Positions 16,716 to 25,103 of a stretch of 64,000 bases of DNA are shown here, one piece after another (the first letter of the stretch is position 1; every line of letters begins with the position of its first letter). The stretch is from positions 105,031 through 169,030 of the forward strand of contig NZ_JBFAMC010000006.1 of the NCBI RefSeq assembly GCF_040656415.1, in the 5' to 3' direction. The DNA is from Rhodococcus_F sp040656415 (GTDB lineage Bacteria > Actinomycetota > Actinomycetes > Mycobacteriales > Mycobacteriaceae). The notes beneath the pieces are model-generated. The model was not told where the DNA came from and searched no databases. It saw nothing but the letters and a program-made list of their open reading frames with translations. The position numbers were made by a program, and so were the translations under genes.

Positions 16716-16729
16716 ACCGAAAATTCGGT
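16716..16729. promoter_or_regulatory. PaaR-type operator, copy 2 (paaF promoter)
   Basis: ACCGAAAATTCGGT is a perfect 14-base palindrome about 50 bases upstream of the leader frame and 110 bases upstream of paaF. It shares the ACCG-N6-CGGT frame with the copies before paaZ and paaA. Confidence 0.72.
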
Positions 16730-16764
16730 TATGAATGGAAGTAGCCGCCGCTAAGGAGAAGGCC

Positions 16765-16830
16765 GTGCGTGGAGTGTTTCCGGTGGACGGGCCGACTGGC
16801 CCGATCGCGATGTCGGTGGGGGCGCCGTGA
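16765..16830 (+). CDS. 21-residue leader frame translationally coupled to paaF
   Basis: The sequence AAGGAGAAGGCC precedes a GTG at 16765 that opens a frame of 21 residues (MRGVFPVDGPTGPIAMSVGAP). Its TGA overlaps the GTG start of paaF (GTGA). The strong ribosome site belongs to this small frame, while paaF itself has only GGTGGGGGC before its start, so paaF may depend on ribosomes finishing the leader. There is no run of a single amino acid that would suggest attenuation. It could be a coupling peptide only, or the start may be mis-set and the two fused by frameshift. Confidence 0.4.
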   Translation: MRGVFPVDGPTGPIAMSVGAP

Positions 16831-17552
16831 CGACGCTGAAGATCGCCGACCTCGACGACCGAATGGTGGTGACGCTCGACCGTCCGGCCCGGCGAAACGC
16901 AATCAACGCCGAGATGATCGACGAACTGCACGAGGTGTGTGCGGCGCTGGAGGCGACACCCAAGCCGATGCTGTTGCTCGGTGGGGGTGACCACTTCGCG
17001 GCGGGAGCCGACATCGGAGAACTGCGTGCGCGCGGCCGCGACGAAGCACTCGCCGGTATCAATCGCAATCTCTTCGACCGTATCGCCGGGCTGCCGATGC
17101 CCACTGTCGCGGCGGTCAGTGGCTACGCACTCGGCGGCGGTGCGGAACTGTCCTACGCTTGCGACATTCGTATCGCCACCGAGACCGCCGTCTTCGGCAA
17201 TCCCGAGCCCGGACTGGGCATCATGGCTGCGGCCGGGGCCAGCTACCGACTACCGGAACTGGTGGGTAAGTCCGTCGCCAAGCAGGTACTCCTCGGCGGA
17301 CGCAACCTCGATGCACAGGACGCGCTGCGCCTTGGTCTCGTCATGAGTGTGGTCGCTCCGGGAGAGCACATCGTCGCCGCTCACCAGGTCATCGACCGCA
17401 TCACCGGATGGGCGCCGCTGGCGCTGAAGTTCACCAAGATGATCGTCGACGCTCCCGGCTCTCACCCGTTCGCAAACGACATCGCCCAAGCGGTGCTGTT
17501 CGAAAGCCGCGACAAGCACGACCGCATGACCGCATTCCTGGAGAAGAGATGA
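16827..17552 (+). CDS. paaF: enoyl-CoA hydratase, PaaF-like
   Basis: A crotonase-family protein of 241 residues. Both catalytic glutamates of a true hydratase are present: Glu107 in ALGGGAELSYACDIRIA and Glu127 in NPEPGLGIMAAAG. The oxyanion-hole loop GGGDHFAAGADIGEL is also normal. In the phenylacetate pathway PaaF hydrates 2,3-dehydroadipyl-CoA. It overlaps paaH by four bases (ATGA). Confidence 0.85.
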   Translation: MTTLKIADLDDRMVVTLDRPARRNAINAEMIDELHEVCAALEATPKPMLLLGGGDHFAAGADIGELRARGRDEALAGINRNLFDRIAGLPMPTVAAVSGYALGGGAELSYACDIRIATETAVFGNPEPGLGIMAAAGASYRLPELVGKSVAKQVLLGGRNLDAQDALRLGLVMSVVAPGEHIVAAHQVIDRITGWAPLALKFTKMIVDAPGSHPFANDIAQAVLFESRDKHDRMTAFLEKR

Positions 17553-18403
17553 CAAGACAAGTTCCCGAGAGGGTAGGCGTTGTCGGCGGTGGTCGCATGG
17601 GTGCCGGAATAGCACAGGTATTTGCGACGCTCGGATCTGTCGTTTCCGTTGCCGAGACCGGTGACCAGCAGGCCGTACTCATCCGCGTCTCGGATGGACT
17701 CGACCGCGCGCACGAGCGCGGCAAGCTCGGTGACGCCGACCCAGCGGTCGTCCTGTCTCGCGTCGGTGTCGTCGGTGCACCCGATGCCTGGCCCCCCGCT
17801 CTGGATCTGGTGGTCGAAGCAGTGCCCGAATCGCTGGATCTCAAACTCCGCGTACTCGCACTCGTGGAGAAGGCGGTTGACGCGTCGACCGTGATCGCGA
17901 GCAACACCAGTTCGATCTCCATTGCCGCCCTCGGCGCTGCGCTGGACGATTCTTCACGGCTGATCGGTATGCACTTCTTCAACCCGGTTCCCGCGTCGAG
18001 GCTCGTCGAGATCATCCGTACTCCAGCGACCGATGCCTGGGTGGTCGACCGCGTCCGAGGTTGGGTGTCGCTGCTCGACAAGAGTGAGGTGCTGGTCAAC
18101 GACTCCCCGGGATTTGCCACCAGCCGCCTCGGCGTATGCCTTGGGCTGGAGGCGATCCGGATGCTCGAGGAAGGCGTTGCGGATGCCGAATCCATAGATC
18201 GTGCAATGGAGCTGGGATACCGGCACCCGATGGGACCGCTGCGCTCCACGGATCTGGTCGGGCTCGACGTGCGGCTCGCGATCGCCGAACACCTCACGAA
18301 GAAACTGGGTGACCGCTTCGCACCTCCGGCGCTGCTGCGGGAAAAGGTTGAGCGAGGCGAACTCGGCCAGAAGACGGGTCAGGGGTTCTTCACCTGGCCT
18401 TGA
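17549..18403 (+). CDS. paaH: 3-hydroxyacyl-CoA dehydrogenase, PaaH-like
   Basis: A 284-residue NAD-dependent enzyme. The Rossmann motif VGGGRMGAG occupies residues 11-19, SNTSS is at 118-122, and the catalytic His142 sits in GMHFFNPVP. It ends with the family tail LGQKTGQGFFTW. The length is that of a single-domain dehydrogenase rather than the longer E. coli PaaH. It should oxidise 3-hydroxyadipyl-CoA to 3-oxoadipyl-CoA. The thiolase (PaaJ) for the next step is not in the window. Confidence 0.88.
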   Translation: MTRQVPERVGVVGGGRMGAGIAQVFATLGSVVSVAETGDQQAVLIRVSDGLDRAHERGKLGDADPAVVLSRVGVVGAPDAWPPALDLVVEAVPESLDLKLRVLALVEKAVDASTVIASNTSSISIAALGAALDDSSRLIGMHFFNPVPASRLVEIIRTPATDAWVVDRVRGWVSLLDKSEVLVNDSPGFATSRLGVCLGLEAIRMLEEGVADAESIDRAMELGYRHPMGPLRSTDLVGLDVRLAIAEHLTKKLGDRFAPPALLREKVERGELGQKTGQGFFTWP

Positions 18404-18485
18404 CCGCCTGGCCGAACGGCTGAACAACTCGCCGGCGCAGCGGTGCTGAACGGCCGCCATCACAATCAGCAGGAGGCACACTCTC

Positions 18486-19274
18486 ATGAGCACTGACAAT
18501 GTCGGACTTTCCCTGGACAGAGGACTGGCCACCATCACGTTGCGCCGCGGCGGCGCGTCGAACGCACTCGACCGCGCGGTGAAGGAACAGTTGCTCACGG
18601 CAGTGGAGAAGGTCTCCGCCGACGACAGTGTGCGGGCTGTGCTCTTGGAAGCCGAAGGAAAGAACTTCTGTGTGGGCCAGGATCTGGCAGAGCATGTGGC
18701 CGGATTGGAAGCTGACGCCGCTCACGCGATGGACACGGTCGGCGAGCACTACAACCCGCTGCTGCGAGCGCTGGCCGGAGTCCGTGTGCCAGTCGTCGTT
18801 GCGATCAACGGGGCGTGTGTGGGCGCCGGACTCGGTATCGCTCTCGCGGGTGACATCCGAGTGGCCGGTACGGGTGCCAAATTCGCGACGGCCTTCACCG
18901 GCATCGCCTTGGCCGGCGATTCGGGGCTGAGCCACACTCTGGTGCAGGCCGTGGGCCCTAGTCGGGCGACCGGGTTGATGATGCTCGGTGACCGGTTCAC
19001 CGCGGCCGAAGCGCTCGACTGGGGTCTGGTGCATCGCGTAGTTCCCGACGCGGAACTGGGCGATGCCGCCACGACACTCGCACGGCAACTCGCCGACGGT
19101 CCCACCGCCGCGTATGTGCAGGTCAAAATGTTGGTCTCGGCTGAGGCCGCGGGGTTACTCGATGCGCTGGAGCGAGAACGCGCGGCAGCGGAACTGCTCG
19201 GGGGGTCGAGGGATCACCGCAGCGCAGTCGACGCATTTCTCGCGAAGCGCATACCCGAATTCGAAGGCCGCTGA
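18486..19274 (+). CDS. paaG: ring-1,2-epoxyphenylacetyl-CoA isomerase, PaaG-like
   Basis: A 262-residue crotonase-fold protein. It lacks the first hydratase glutamate (the region reads VGAGLGIALAGDIRVA) but has Asp145 in GIALAGDSGL, the pattern of PaaG, which isomerises the epoxide to the oxepin and later shifts a double bond. AGGAGG is spaced about ten bases before the ATG. The gene lies directly upstream of the epoxidase genes that make its substrate. Confidence 0.87.
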   Translation: MSTDNVGLSLDRGLATITLRRGGASNALDRAVKEQLLTAVEKVSADDSVRAVLLEAEGKNFCVGQDLAEHVAGLEADAAHAMDTVGEHYNPLLRALAGVRVPVVVAINGACVGAGLGIALAGDIRVAGTGAKFATAFTGIALAGDSGLSHTLVQAVGPSRATGLMMLGDRFTAAEALDWGLVHRVVPDAELGDAATTLARQLADGPTAAYVQVKMLVSAEAAGLLDALERERAAAELLGGSRDHRSAVDAFLAKRIPEFEGR

Positions 19275-19329
19275 GTCGATTCGTATCCGCCCTTGTGCGG
19301 GTGCATACCGCGGTGCATACTCGATACCA

Positions 19330-19343
19330 ACCGATCATTCGGT
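19330..19343. promoter_or_regulatory. PaaR-type operator, copy 3 (paaA promoter)
   Basis: ACCGATCATTCGGT lies 16-29 bases upstream of the paaA ATG. It matches the ACCG-N6-CGGT pattern and the TTCGGT right half of the other two copies. It implies a separate promoter for paaABCDE inside the plus-strand run of genes. Confidence 0.72.
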
Positions 19344-19358
19344 AATAGAGGTAGGACA

Positions 19359-20312
19359 ATGACCACGTCACAAGCTCCGACGGAGCTGCAAACGCTCTTC
19401 GAAGACACCATCGCGGCTGACCAGCGGGTCGAGCCGAGAGACTGGATGCCCGACGGCTACCGCAAGACGCTGATCCGGCAGATCGCCCAGCACGCACACT
19501 CGGAAATCATCGGCATGCAACCCGAGGGCAACTGGCTCACCCGGGCGCCGTCGCTGCGGCGCAAGGCGATCCTGATGGCGAAGGTCCAGGACGAGGCAGG
19601 CCACGGTTTGTATCTCTACTCGGCGGCCGAGACGCTTGGAGCCGACCGCGCCGACCTCACCGAGAAACTGATCGACGGCAAGCAGAAGTATTCTTCGATA
19701 TTCAACTATCCGACGCTCACCTACGCCGACGTGGGGGTCATCGGCTGGCTGGTCGACGGTGCCGCAATCTGCAATCAAGTTCCTCTGTGCCGCAGTTCTT
19801 TCGGTCCGTACGCCCGGGCGATGATTCGGGTATGCAAGGAGGAGTCCTTTCATCAACGTCAGGGCTTCGAGTTGCTGATGACGATGATGCGCGGGACCGA
19901 CGCGCAGCGGGAGATGGTGCAGGATTCCGTGAACCGCTGGTGGTGGCCGTCTCTGATGATGTTCGGGCCACCGGACGACCAGTCGCCCAACTCCGCGCAG
20001 TCGATGAAGTGGCGGATCAAACGGCACACCAATGACGAACTCCGTCAGCGGTTCGTCGACATGTCTGTCCCACAGGCCGAGGCGCTGGGTGTGACGGTCC
20101 CGGACCCGGACCTCGAGTGGAACCCCGAGCGCGACTCCTACGACTTCGGAGAGCCCGACTGGAGCGAGTTCGAGCGGGTGATCAAGGGCAACGGAGCAAC
20201 AAGCGTCGAACGCATCGCCAACCGGCGGGCAGCGCACGAGAACGGAGCGTGGGTACGAGAGGCAGCGACCGCCTTCGCGCGCCGAGAGGCGAGGAAGGGG
20301 AACACACAATGA
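19359..20312 (+). CDS. paaA: 1,2-phenylacetyl-CoA epoxidase, catalytic subunit PaaA
   Basis: A 317-residue ferritin-like diiron oxygenase subunit. The iron ligands are visible as two ExxH motifs, DEAGH at 78-82 and EESFH at 161-165, in the four-helix bundle. PaaA binds phenylacetyl-CoA and epoxidises the ring with electrons delivered by PaaE. AGGTAGG precedes the ATG at 19359. It overlaps paaB by four bases, and the order paaABCDE is the canonical one. Confidence 0.95.
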   Translation: MTTSQAPTELQTLFEDTIAADQRVEPRDWMPDGYRKTLIRQIAQHAHSEIIGMQPEGNWLTRAPSLRRKAILMAKVQDEAGHGLYLYSAAETLGADRADLTEKLIDGKQKYSSIFNYPTLTYADVGVIGWLVDGAAICNQVPLCRSSFGPYARAMIRVCKEESFHQRQGFELLMTMMRGTDAQREMVQDSVNRWWWPSLMMFGPPDDQSPNSAQSMKWRIKRHTNDELRQRFVDMSVPQAEALGVTVPDPDLEWNPERDSYDFGEPDWSEFERVIKGNGATSVERIANRRAAHENGAWVREAATAFARREARKGNTQ

Positions 20313-20614
20313 ACCCGGACGACACCGCGGTGCGCGCGGAATGGCCGCTGTACGAGGTGTTCCTGCGCGGTAAGCGCGGACTCAACCACGTGCACGTCGG
20401 CTCGCTGCATGCGGCTGATGACGAGATGGCGTTGCGTCACGCCCGCGACGTCTACACGCGGCGAAACGAGGGCGTGAGCATCTGGGTGGTGCGGTCTAGC
20501 TCGATCGTGGCCTCCAGCCCGGCGGAGAAGGATCCCTACTTCGCGCCGAGCGGTGACAAGGTGTATCGCCACCCCACCTTCTACGAGATACCCGACAACG
20601 TTCCCCACATGTGA
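20309..20614 (+). CDS. paaB: phenylacetyl-CoA epoxidase subunit PaaB
   Basis: A 101-residue protein of the expected size. The signature EWPLYEVFLRGKRGLNHVHVGSLHA at the N-terminus and the ending KVYRHPTFYEIPDNVPHM are those of PaaB, which bridges the PaaAC heterotetramers and helps dock the reductase. ATGA overlap with paaA. Confidence 0.95.
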   Translation: MNPDDTAVRAEWPLYEVFLRGKRGLNHVHVGSLHAADDEMALRHARDVYTRRNEGVSIWVVRSSSIVASSPAEKDPYFAPSGDKVYRHPTFYEIPDNVPHM

Positions 20615-20665
20615 TCCGGCTCCGACTCTTCCGAAGGCTGAAGCGCAAAATCCGAGGATGTACCG

Positions 20666-21583
20666 ATGATCGACCACGACAATGCCTATCAGGACCTCGT
20701 CGATGAGGACAGCCACGACCAGTGGGCATTTGGCACCAGCTTCGACGACCCGTTGGCAGGCGTGGATACGACGGTCCCCGAAGATGTCGACCACGCCGCA
20801 CTGGCCACCTACTGCCTGATGCTCGGGGACGATGCGTTGATCTCCTCTCAGCGTCTGGCCGAGTGGGTCGCTCGCGCACCCGAACTCGAGGAAGAGATGG
20901 CGCTGGCGAATATCGGGCTGGACCTGCTCGGTCAGGCGAGGCTGCTACTCGCCCGCGCAGCCGCGGCCGATGAGACCGTGGTTCCTCATATCTCGGATAC
21001 CTCACCGATTCCCGCCGAAGACGCGCTCGCGTTCTTCCGCGACGAGAACAAGTTTCGCAACACCAGGCTCGCCGAGCTCGACAACGGTGACTTCGCGCGG
21101 ACGATCACCCGGTTGCTGGTTTTCTCGACCTGGCGGTTGGCTCTGTTCGATCGACTCCGCGCGTCACGAGACCCTGTGCTCGCGGCCGTGGCGGTGAAGG
21201 GAATCAAGGAACTGACGTATCACCGCGATTACGCGGCCAGGTGGGCGGTCACGCTCGGCTGCGGAACCACGGAGTCCAAGACGCGCATGGTCGATGCGCT
21301 CTCTCGGGTGTGGCCGTATGCCGAGGAACTGTTCGTCCCGTCCGCCGAGGAACTCGCCCTCGCCGAGGTAGGCGTCGGCGTCGACCCGCGGGAGGTGCGT
21401 GCGGAATTCGATTCGGTTCTCGAGCAGGTACTGCACACTGCTGAACTCGCCGCCCCCACTGAACGGACTGCAGGCACGGTGGGCGGCAAGGCGGGAAGGC
21501 AGGGTCTGCACACCGAGGGTCTCGGATTGCTGCTCGCCGAGATGCAAAGTGTGGCAAGGGCGCATCCGGAGGGAGTGTGGTGA
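20666..21583 (+). CDS. paaC: phenylacetyl-CoA epoxidase structural subunit PaaC
   Basis: A 305-residue ferritin-fold partner of PaaA. ALATYCLMLGDDALISSQRLAEW and ALANIGLDLLGQARLLL are characteristic, and ELTYHRDYAARW lies later in the bundle. PaaC lacks a complete diiron site and stabilises PaaA. At about 305 residues it is longer than E. coli PaaC because of an extended acidic N-terminus (about 40 residues). It precedes paaD by one base. Confidence 0.94.
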   Translation: MIDHDNAYQDLVDEDSHDQWAFGTSFDDPLAGVDTTVPEDVDHAALATYCLMLGDDALISSQRLAEWVARAPELEEEMALANIGLDLLGQARLLLARAAAADETVVPHISDTSPIPAEDALAFFRDENKFRNTRLAELDNGDFARTITRLLVFSTWRLALFDRLRASRDPVLAAVAVKGIKELTYHRDYAARWAVTLGCGTTESKTRMVDALSRVWPYAEELFVPSAEELALAEVGVGVDPREVRAEFDSVLEQVLHTAELAAPTERTAGTVGGKAGRQGLHTEGLGLLLAEMQSVARAHPEGVW

Positions 21584-21584
21584 G

Positions 21585-22100
21585 ATGACTGCCGTCGTAG
21601 GTCGTGACTCGAGTGCGCGCCGACTTGCGGAGTCGGTTCACGATCCGGAGATGCCGATGCTCACGCTCGCCGATCTCGGTGTACTTCGTGGTGTCGAGGA
21701 AGGTACCGACGGATCGGTGGTCGTGACCATTACCCCTACGTACTCCGGGTGCCCGGCCATCGCCACGATGCGTGACGACATCGAGCGAACCTTGAAGGCC
21801 GCCGGTTTCTCCGCCGTCGAAGTCAAGACGATGCTGACGCCGCCGTGGAGTACCGACTGGATAAGCGAGGAAGGCCGACGAAAGCTGCGGGAGAACGGCT
21901 ACTCGACACCGAGCCCGGCGCCACGGCGAACCGCTGGGCCGGTGCCGTTGACGCTGACCGTCAAGCCGCGAGAAGTCACCTGCCCTGTATGTCATTCGGC
22001 GAATACTCGTCTCGACTCCGAGTTCGGGTCGACTCTGTGCAAGGCGCTCTACCGATGCATGGACTGCCTCGAGCCCTTCGAACACGTGAAGGAGATCTGA
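21585..22100 (+). CDS. paaD: PaaD, MIP18-type maturation factor of the epoxidase
   Basis: A 171-residue protein. An N-terminal DUF59/MIP18 domain (SVHDPEMPMLTLADLGVLRGV, then TPTYSGCPAI) is followed by a C-terminal zinc-binding tail with CPVC and CKALYRCMDC. PaaD is needed for maturation of the iron centres of the complex and is not itself a catalytic subunit. One base separates the paaC stop from its ATG. Confidence 0.93.
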   Translation: MTAVVGRDSSARRLAESVHDPEMPMLTLADLGVLRGVEEGTDGSVVVTITPTYSGCPAIATMRDDIERTLKAAGFSAVEVKTMLTPPWSTDWISEEGRRKLRENGYSTPSPAPRRTAGPVPLTLTVKPREVTCPVCHSANTRLDSEFGSTLCKALYRCMDCLEPFEHVKEI

Positions 22101-22102
22101 CG

Positions 22103-23200
22103 ATGACCACAGCCATCTCCTCGAAATCTGGTGTTGCGGAGCGTAACAGGAAGTTTCATTCGCTGACCGTGGCCGATGTCGAATCCCTTTGTGACGATGC
22201 GGTCGCCGTCACGTTCGACGTTCCCGCCGAGCTCGCCGAAGAGTTCACTTTCGCTCCGGGACAGAACCTGACCCTGCGGCGAATGGTCGACGGCGTCGAG
22301 CATCGCCGCACGTATTCCATCTGCGCACCTGTCGGATCCGCGCTCCGCGTCGGCGTTCGCGAGGTGAGCAACGGGCTGTTCTCGACCTGGCTGGTGAACC
22401 AGGTTCGGCGCGGCGACAAGATCGACGTGCAAGGTCCTTCTGGGCGGTTCGTAGCCGATCCGACCGCCGGGGGCCGTCACATACTGGTGGCGGCAGGTTC
22501 GGGGATAACGCCGACACTATCGATAGCGGCGTCAATGCTCGCCAATCCTGAGGCGGAAGTTGTTCTGCTGTATGGTAATCGACGCACACGTTCGGTGATG
22601 TTCGCCGAAGAGATCTCGGATCTCAAGGACATGTATGGTTCGCGATTCGACGTCATCCACGTTCTGTCTCGTGAGCCACGGGATGTCGAACTGTTCACCG
22701 GCCGTCTCGATGCCAACCGGCTCCGCAAGATCTTTCGTAAGGTGGTGCCGATCTCCGACATCGACCACTTCTGGCTGTGCGGCCCTTACGGGATGGTTAC
22801 CGACGCCGAGACGGTGCTCGCCGAGCTGGGAATCGACAAGAGCCGAGTCCACCACGAACTCTTCTATGTCGACGACGTTCCCCCGCCCATGGAGACCCAC
22901 CGCGAACCAGGCATCACCGGACCGAGCAGCGAGGTGACACTGATCCTCGACGGACGCTCGACCACCGCGGCGTTCCCGAGGGATGTAACGATTCTGGACA
23001 CGTCCGAGGAGCATCGCTCCGACGTACCATTCGCGTGCAAAGGTGGTGTGTGCGGAACCTGCCGCGCCAAGATCACCAGCGGTGAAGTGGATATGCGCCG
23101 CAACTACGCCCTCGAGGACTATGAGGTCTCTACCGGTTTCGTCTTGACGTGCCAGAGCTATCCGATCAGCGACACAGTGACTGTCGACTTCGATGCCTGA
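22103..23200 (+). CDS. paaE: phenylacetyl-CoA epoxidase reductase PaaE
   Basis: A 365-residue NADPH:ferredoxin-type reductase. The FAD motif RRTYSI is near residue 69, the NADPH-binding motif VAAGSGITPTLS near 130, and a C-terminal plant-type 2Fe-2S domain carries CKGGVCGTC plus a later Cys in LTCQSYP. It passes electrons from NADPH to the PaaAC diiron site. Last gene of the paa run; the next 400 bases lack a pathway gene. Confidence 0.95.
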   Translation: MTTAISSKSGVAERNRKFHSLTVADVESLCDDAVAVTFDVPAELAEEFTFAPGQNLTLRRMVDGVEHRRTYSICAPVGSALRVGVREVSNGLFSTWLVNQVRRGDKIDVQGPSGRFVADPTAGGRHILVAAGSGITPTLSIAASMLANPEAEVVLLYGNRRTRSVMFAEEISDLKDMYGSRFDVIHVLSREPRDVELFTGRLDANRLRKIFRKVVPISDIDHFWLCGPYGMVTDAETVLAELGIDKSRVHHELFYVDDVPPPMETHREPGITGPSSEVTLILDGRSTTAAFPRDVTILDTSEEHRSDVPFACKGGVCGTCRAKITSGEVDMRRNYALEDYEVSTGFVLTCQSYPISDTVTVDFDA

Positions 23201-23606
23201 CCATCCCTTGCCTCACTCCCACTCTTGGCCGACGGGCCGACCAGGGAACCTCCGCAAATCAGTTGTGGCCCGCTGAGAAAGTGAGACACTGTTCACCGAG
23301 TTCCACTTGGCAAGCAAGCAAAGGAAGGCGGTCGGCGCGATGCGTGCAACGAATTTCTGCATCACACCTACGTGGTTGATGTCGATGCACGCCGCCAGCG
23401 GGCGTCAGGAACAATCAGGGTCTCGTGCCCGCGTAACCACGCCAAGCATCCGCTGACGCTCCTACCGGGGGCGTGACCGCTCCGCCTCCACTCGCACAGC
23501 ACCGATCGGACCGCACCACCGCTCATATGGAGCGCGGTGCACGGAAACGTCACGACCTCGGCTCCTCTTCCCCTTCACACTCAAAGCGAGATGAGGCTCC
23601 GTTGTC
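23201..23606. other. intergenic region, one doubtful 38-codon frame
   Basis: The stretch after paaE contains no clear terminator. A small frame at 23340-23456 starts with ATG behind AGGAAGG and encodes 38 residues, but it has no hydrophobic segment, motif or neighbour that supports it. The promoter of the HNH gene must lie in the right part. Confidence 0.3.
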
Positions 23607-24149
23607 ATGTCCTACCGCCACCCCACCGCGATCACTGCTCGTACCTGGATGAACTGTCAAGTACGGGTACTTAATTCGACGTTCGAGGACTTCGGTGTCG
23701 TACCGGCCGCTCGTGCGATCGTGCTCGTCACCGAGGATCTCGTCGTCATAGTCGACGAGTACACCCCTCGTTTCGTCGTGCGCTCCCAGCACGTGGCGGT
23801 ACCGCTCCCTCGGATCGTGCGACTCGTCGACTATGTCCACACACCGCCCCGCCCGGTCATCGACGATGACACCCGAGCGTGCTTCGCGGCGGTCCTACGG
23901 CGAGACCGGTACCGGTGCGCGTATTGCGGCCGCCAAGGCGCGCGGACGGTCGACCACGTGTTTCCCAAGAGCCGTGGTGGTGGTGACACCTACGGCAACC
24001 TCGTCGCGGCCTGTGCACGCTGCAACCAGCGCAAAGCCGACCGCACCCCGGAAGAATCCGGCATGCGGATGCTCTGGGTTCCGAGCGCGCCGCGCGAAGA
24101 CGCGAAGCGGCAGAAGCAGATTTGGCGGGACTTGACACCAATCCACTGA
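23607..24149 (+). CDS. HNH endonuclease domain protein
   Basis: A 180-residue protein with a C-terminal HNH nuclease fold. The zinc cysteines are Cys104/Cys107 (CAYC) and Cys136/Cys139 (CARC), and the catalytic core reads TVDHVFPKSRGGGDTYGNLVAAC with His117 and Asn131. The N-terminal 90 residues form a conserved-looking beta-rich domain seen in actinobacterial HNH proteins. Substrate DNA and role unknown. It is 29 bases upstream of a WhiB gene, an association also seen in actinophage and mobile DNA. Confidence 0.8.
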   Translation: MSYRHPTAITARTWMNCQVRVLNSTFEDFGVVPAARAIVLVTEDLVVIVDEYTPRFVVRSQHVAVPLPRIVRLVDYVHTPPRPVIDDDTRACFAAVLRRDRYRCAYCGRQGARTVDHVFPKSRGGGDTYGNLVAACARCNQRKADRTPEESGMRMLWVPSAPREDAKRQKQIWRDLTPIH

Positions 24150-24178
24150 CCTGACATGCGCCTCGGAAGGAGGCACCG

Positions 24179-24451
24179 ATGACCGCGATGACGGCCCTGA
24201 CCGACCTGCTGTCGGCCTCCACCGACAACCGATGGGAAGAGGCTGCTTGCCGGGGCGACGCACACCCCGACCGCTGGTTTCCCGATCCGAGTGAGTCCCT
24301 CGACTACGCGGCACACGTGTGTGCGCATTGCCCGATCAAGGACGCGTGCGCCGAATACGCTGCTGCCACCCGGCAGTCTGGTGTGTGGGGTGGTCTCGAG
24401 TACCGCCGTGGGACCGTAGTCCGCGGACCGGTAGCGGTGGACTGCGACTGA
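24179..24451 (+). CDS. WhiB-family iron-sulfur regulator
   Basis: A 90-residue WhiB-like protein. The four cluster cysteines are Cys24, Cys48, Cys51 and Cys57 (C-x23-C-x2-C-x5-C), followed by the beta-turn GVWGG (68-72) and a short basic tail EYRRGTVVRG. GGAAGGAGG is placed well before the ATG. WhiB proteins bind sigma A and respond to redox or nitric oxide. The arrangement is most like the WhiB1/WhmX-size class but the exact subgroup is not resolvable. Confidence 0.9.
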   Translation: MTAMTALTDLLSASTDNRWEEAACRGDAHPDRWFPDPSESLDYAAHVCAHCPIKDACAEYAAATRQSGVWGGLEYRRGTVVRGPVAVDCD

Positions 24452-24521
24452 CGCGTGGGGATGGGCTTTTAGGCCTGGAGCGACAGACTTGGAGGCGTAC
24501 GCCTGATGATGTCGGTGTGTT

Positions 24522-24890
24522 CTATCGGTCGAACCCTGCTGCGTGAGTGCTGAATTCGGCACCTAGTTGCATCTGTTGGGTTGCCTGTTTCAGCTCGGGG
24601 GGTACGTTTCCGAGGAAGAAGAACGGTCCGGGGGTGGCAATCGCGAGTAGCTGAGGGAAGTGCTCTGCCGCGGTGCTTTGCAGGTGGAAGCCCATCGCTG
24701 CGGCGTCAGCAAACTCGTCGCGAACATACACGGCGTTGTCCTCTTCGGACACGTAGATATGGACGGCCTCGGCACCCGGCTCGTTCTGCTCCATCGCGGC
24801 GGTCACTCTCTCGTATATAGACGCGAGTTCCGCGAGCTTCCCTGGCTGTGCCGTCCACTTGTAGACCACGGTGATGTGTTTGCCGCCCAT
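24522..24890 (-). CDS. antibiotic-biosynthesis-monooxygenase (ABM) domain protein
   Basis: A 122-residue dimeric alpha-beta-barrel protein when started at ATG 24890, which has AGGAG nine bases upstream. ITVVYKWTAQPGKLAELASIYERVTAAMEQNEPGAEAVHIYVSEED-type sequence (key parts VYKWTAQPGK and EPGAEAVHIYV) and the later FHLQSTAAEHFPQL follow the ABM family order. Members range from cofactor-free quinone-forming oxygenases to haem-degrading and autoinducer-modifying enzymes, so function is open. It lies 340 bases downstream of the sugar-acid operon and may not belong to it. Confidence 0.7.
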   Translation of the reverse strand: MGGKHITVVYKWTAQPGKLAELASIYERVTAAMEQNEPGAEAVHIYVSEEDNAVYVRDEFADAAAMGFHLQSTAAEHFPQLLAIATPGPFFFLGNVPPELKQATQQMQLGAEFSTHAAGFDR

Positions 24891-25103
24891 TCGTTGCTCC
24901 TGGTGTCTGGGGCTTTCGAGGGGGAAGAAGCTACCCGTCTGGGCAATTGTTCGGTTACTTGTTTCCACGGTAATCGATCAGGACCTTGGAGTCCTCGCAT
25001 CGGACAACCCGAAGACCCGATTTCCGGCTCGAGTTCGGATCGCTTCGTAGGGGACACGAGTGAATGTTGTTCGACGTCCTGGCAACCAGGCGTCGGGTTC
25101 GGT

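Noticed and set aside
23340..23456. 38-codon frame with an AGGAAGG before its ATG
   Set aside because: No motif, hydrophobic part or conserved neighbour supports it; left inside the intergenic entry.
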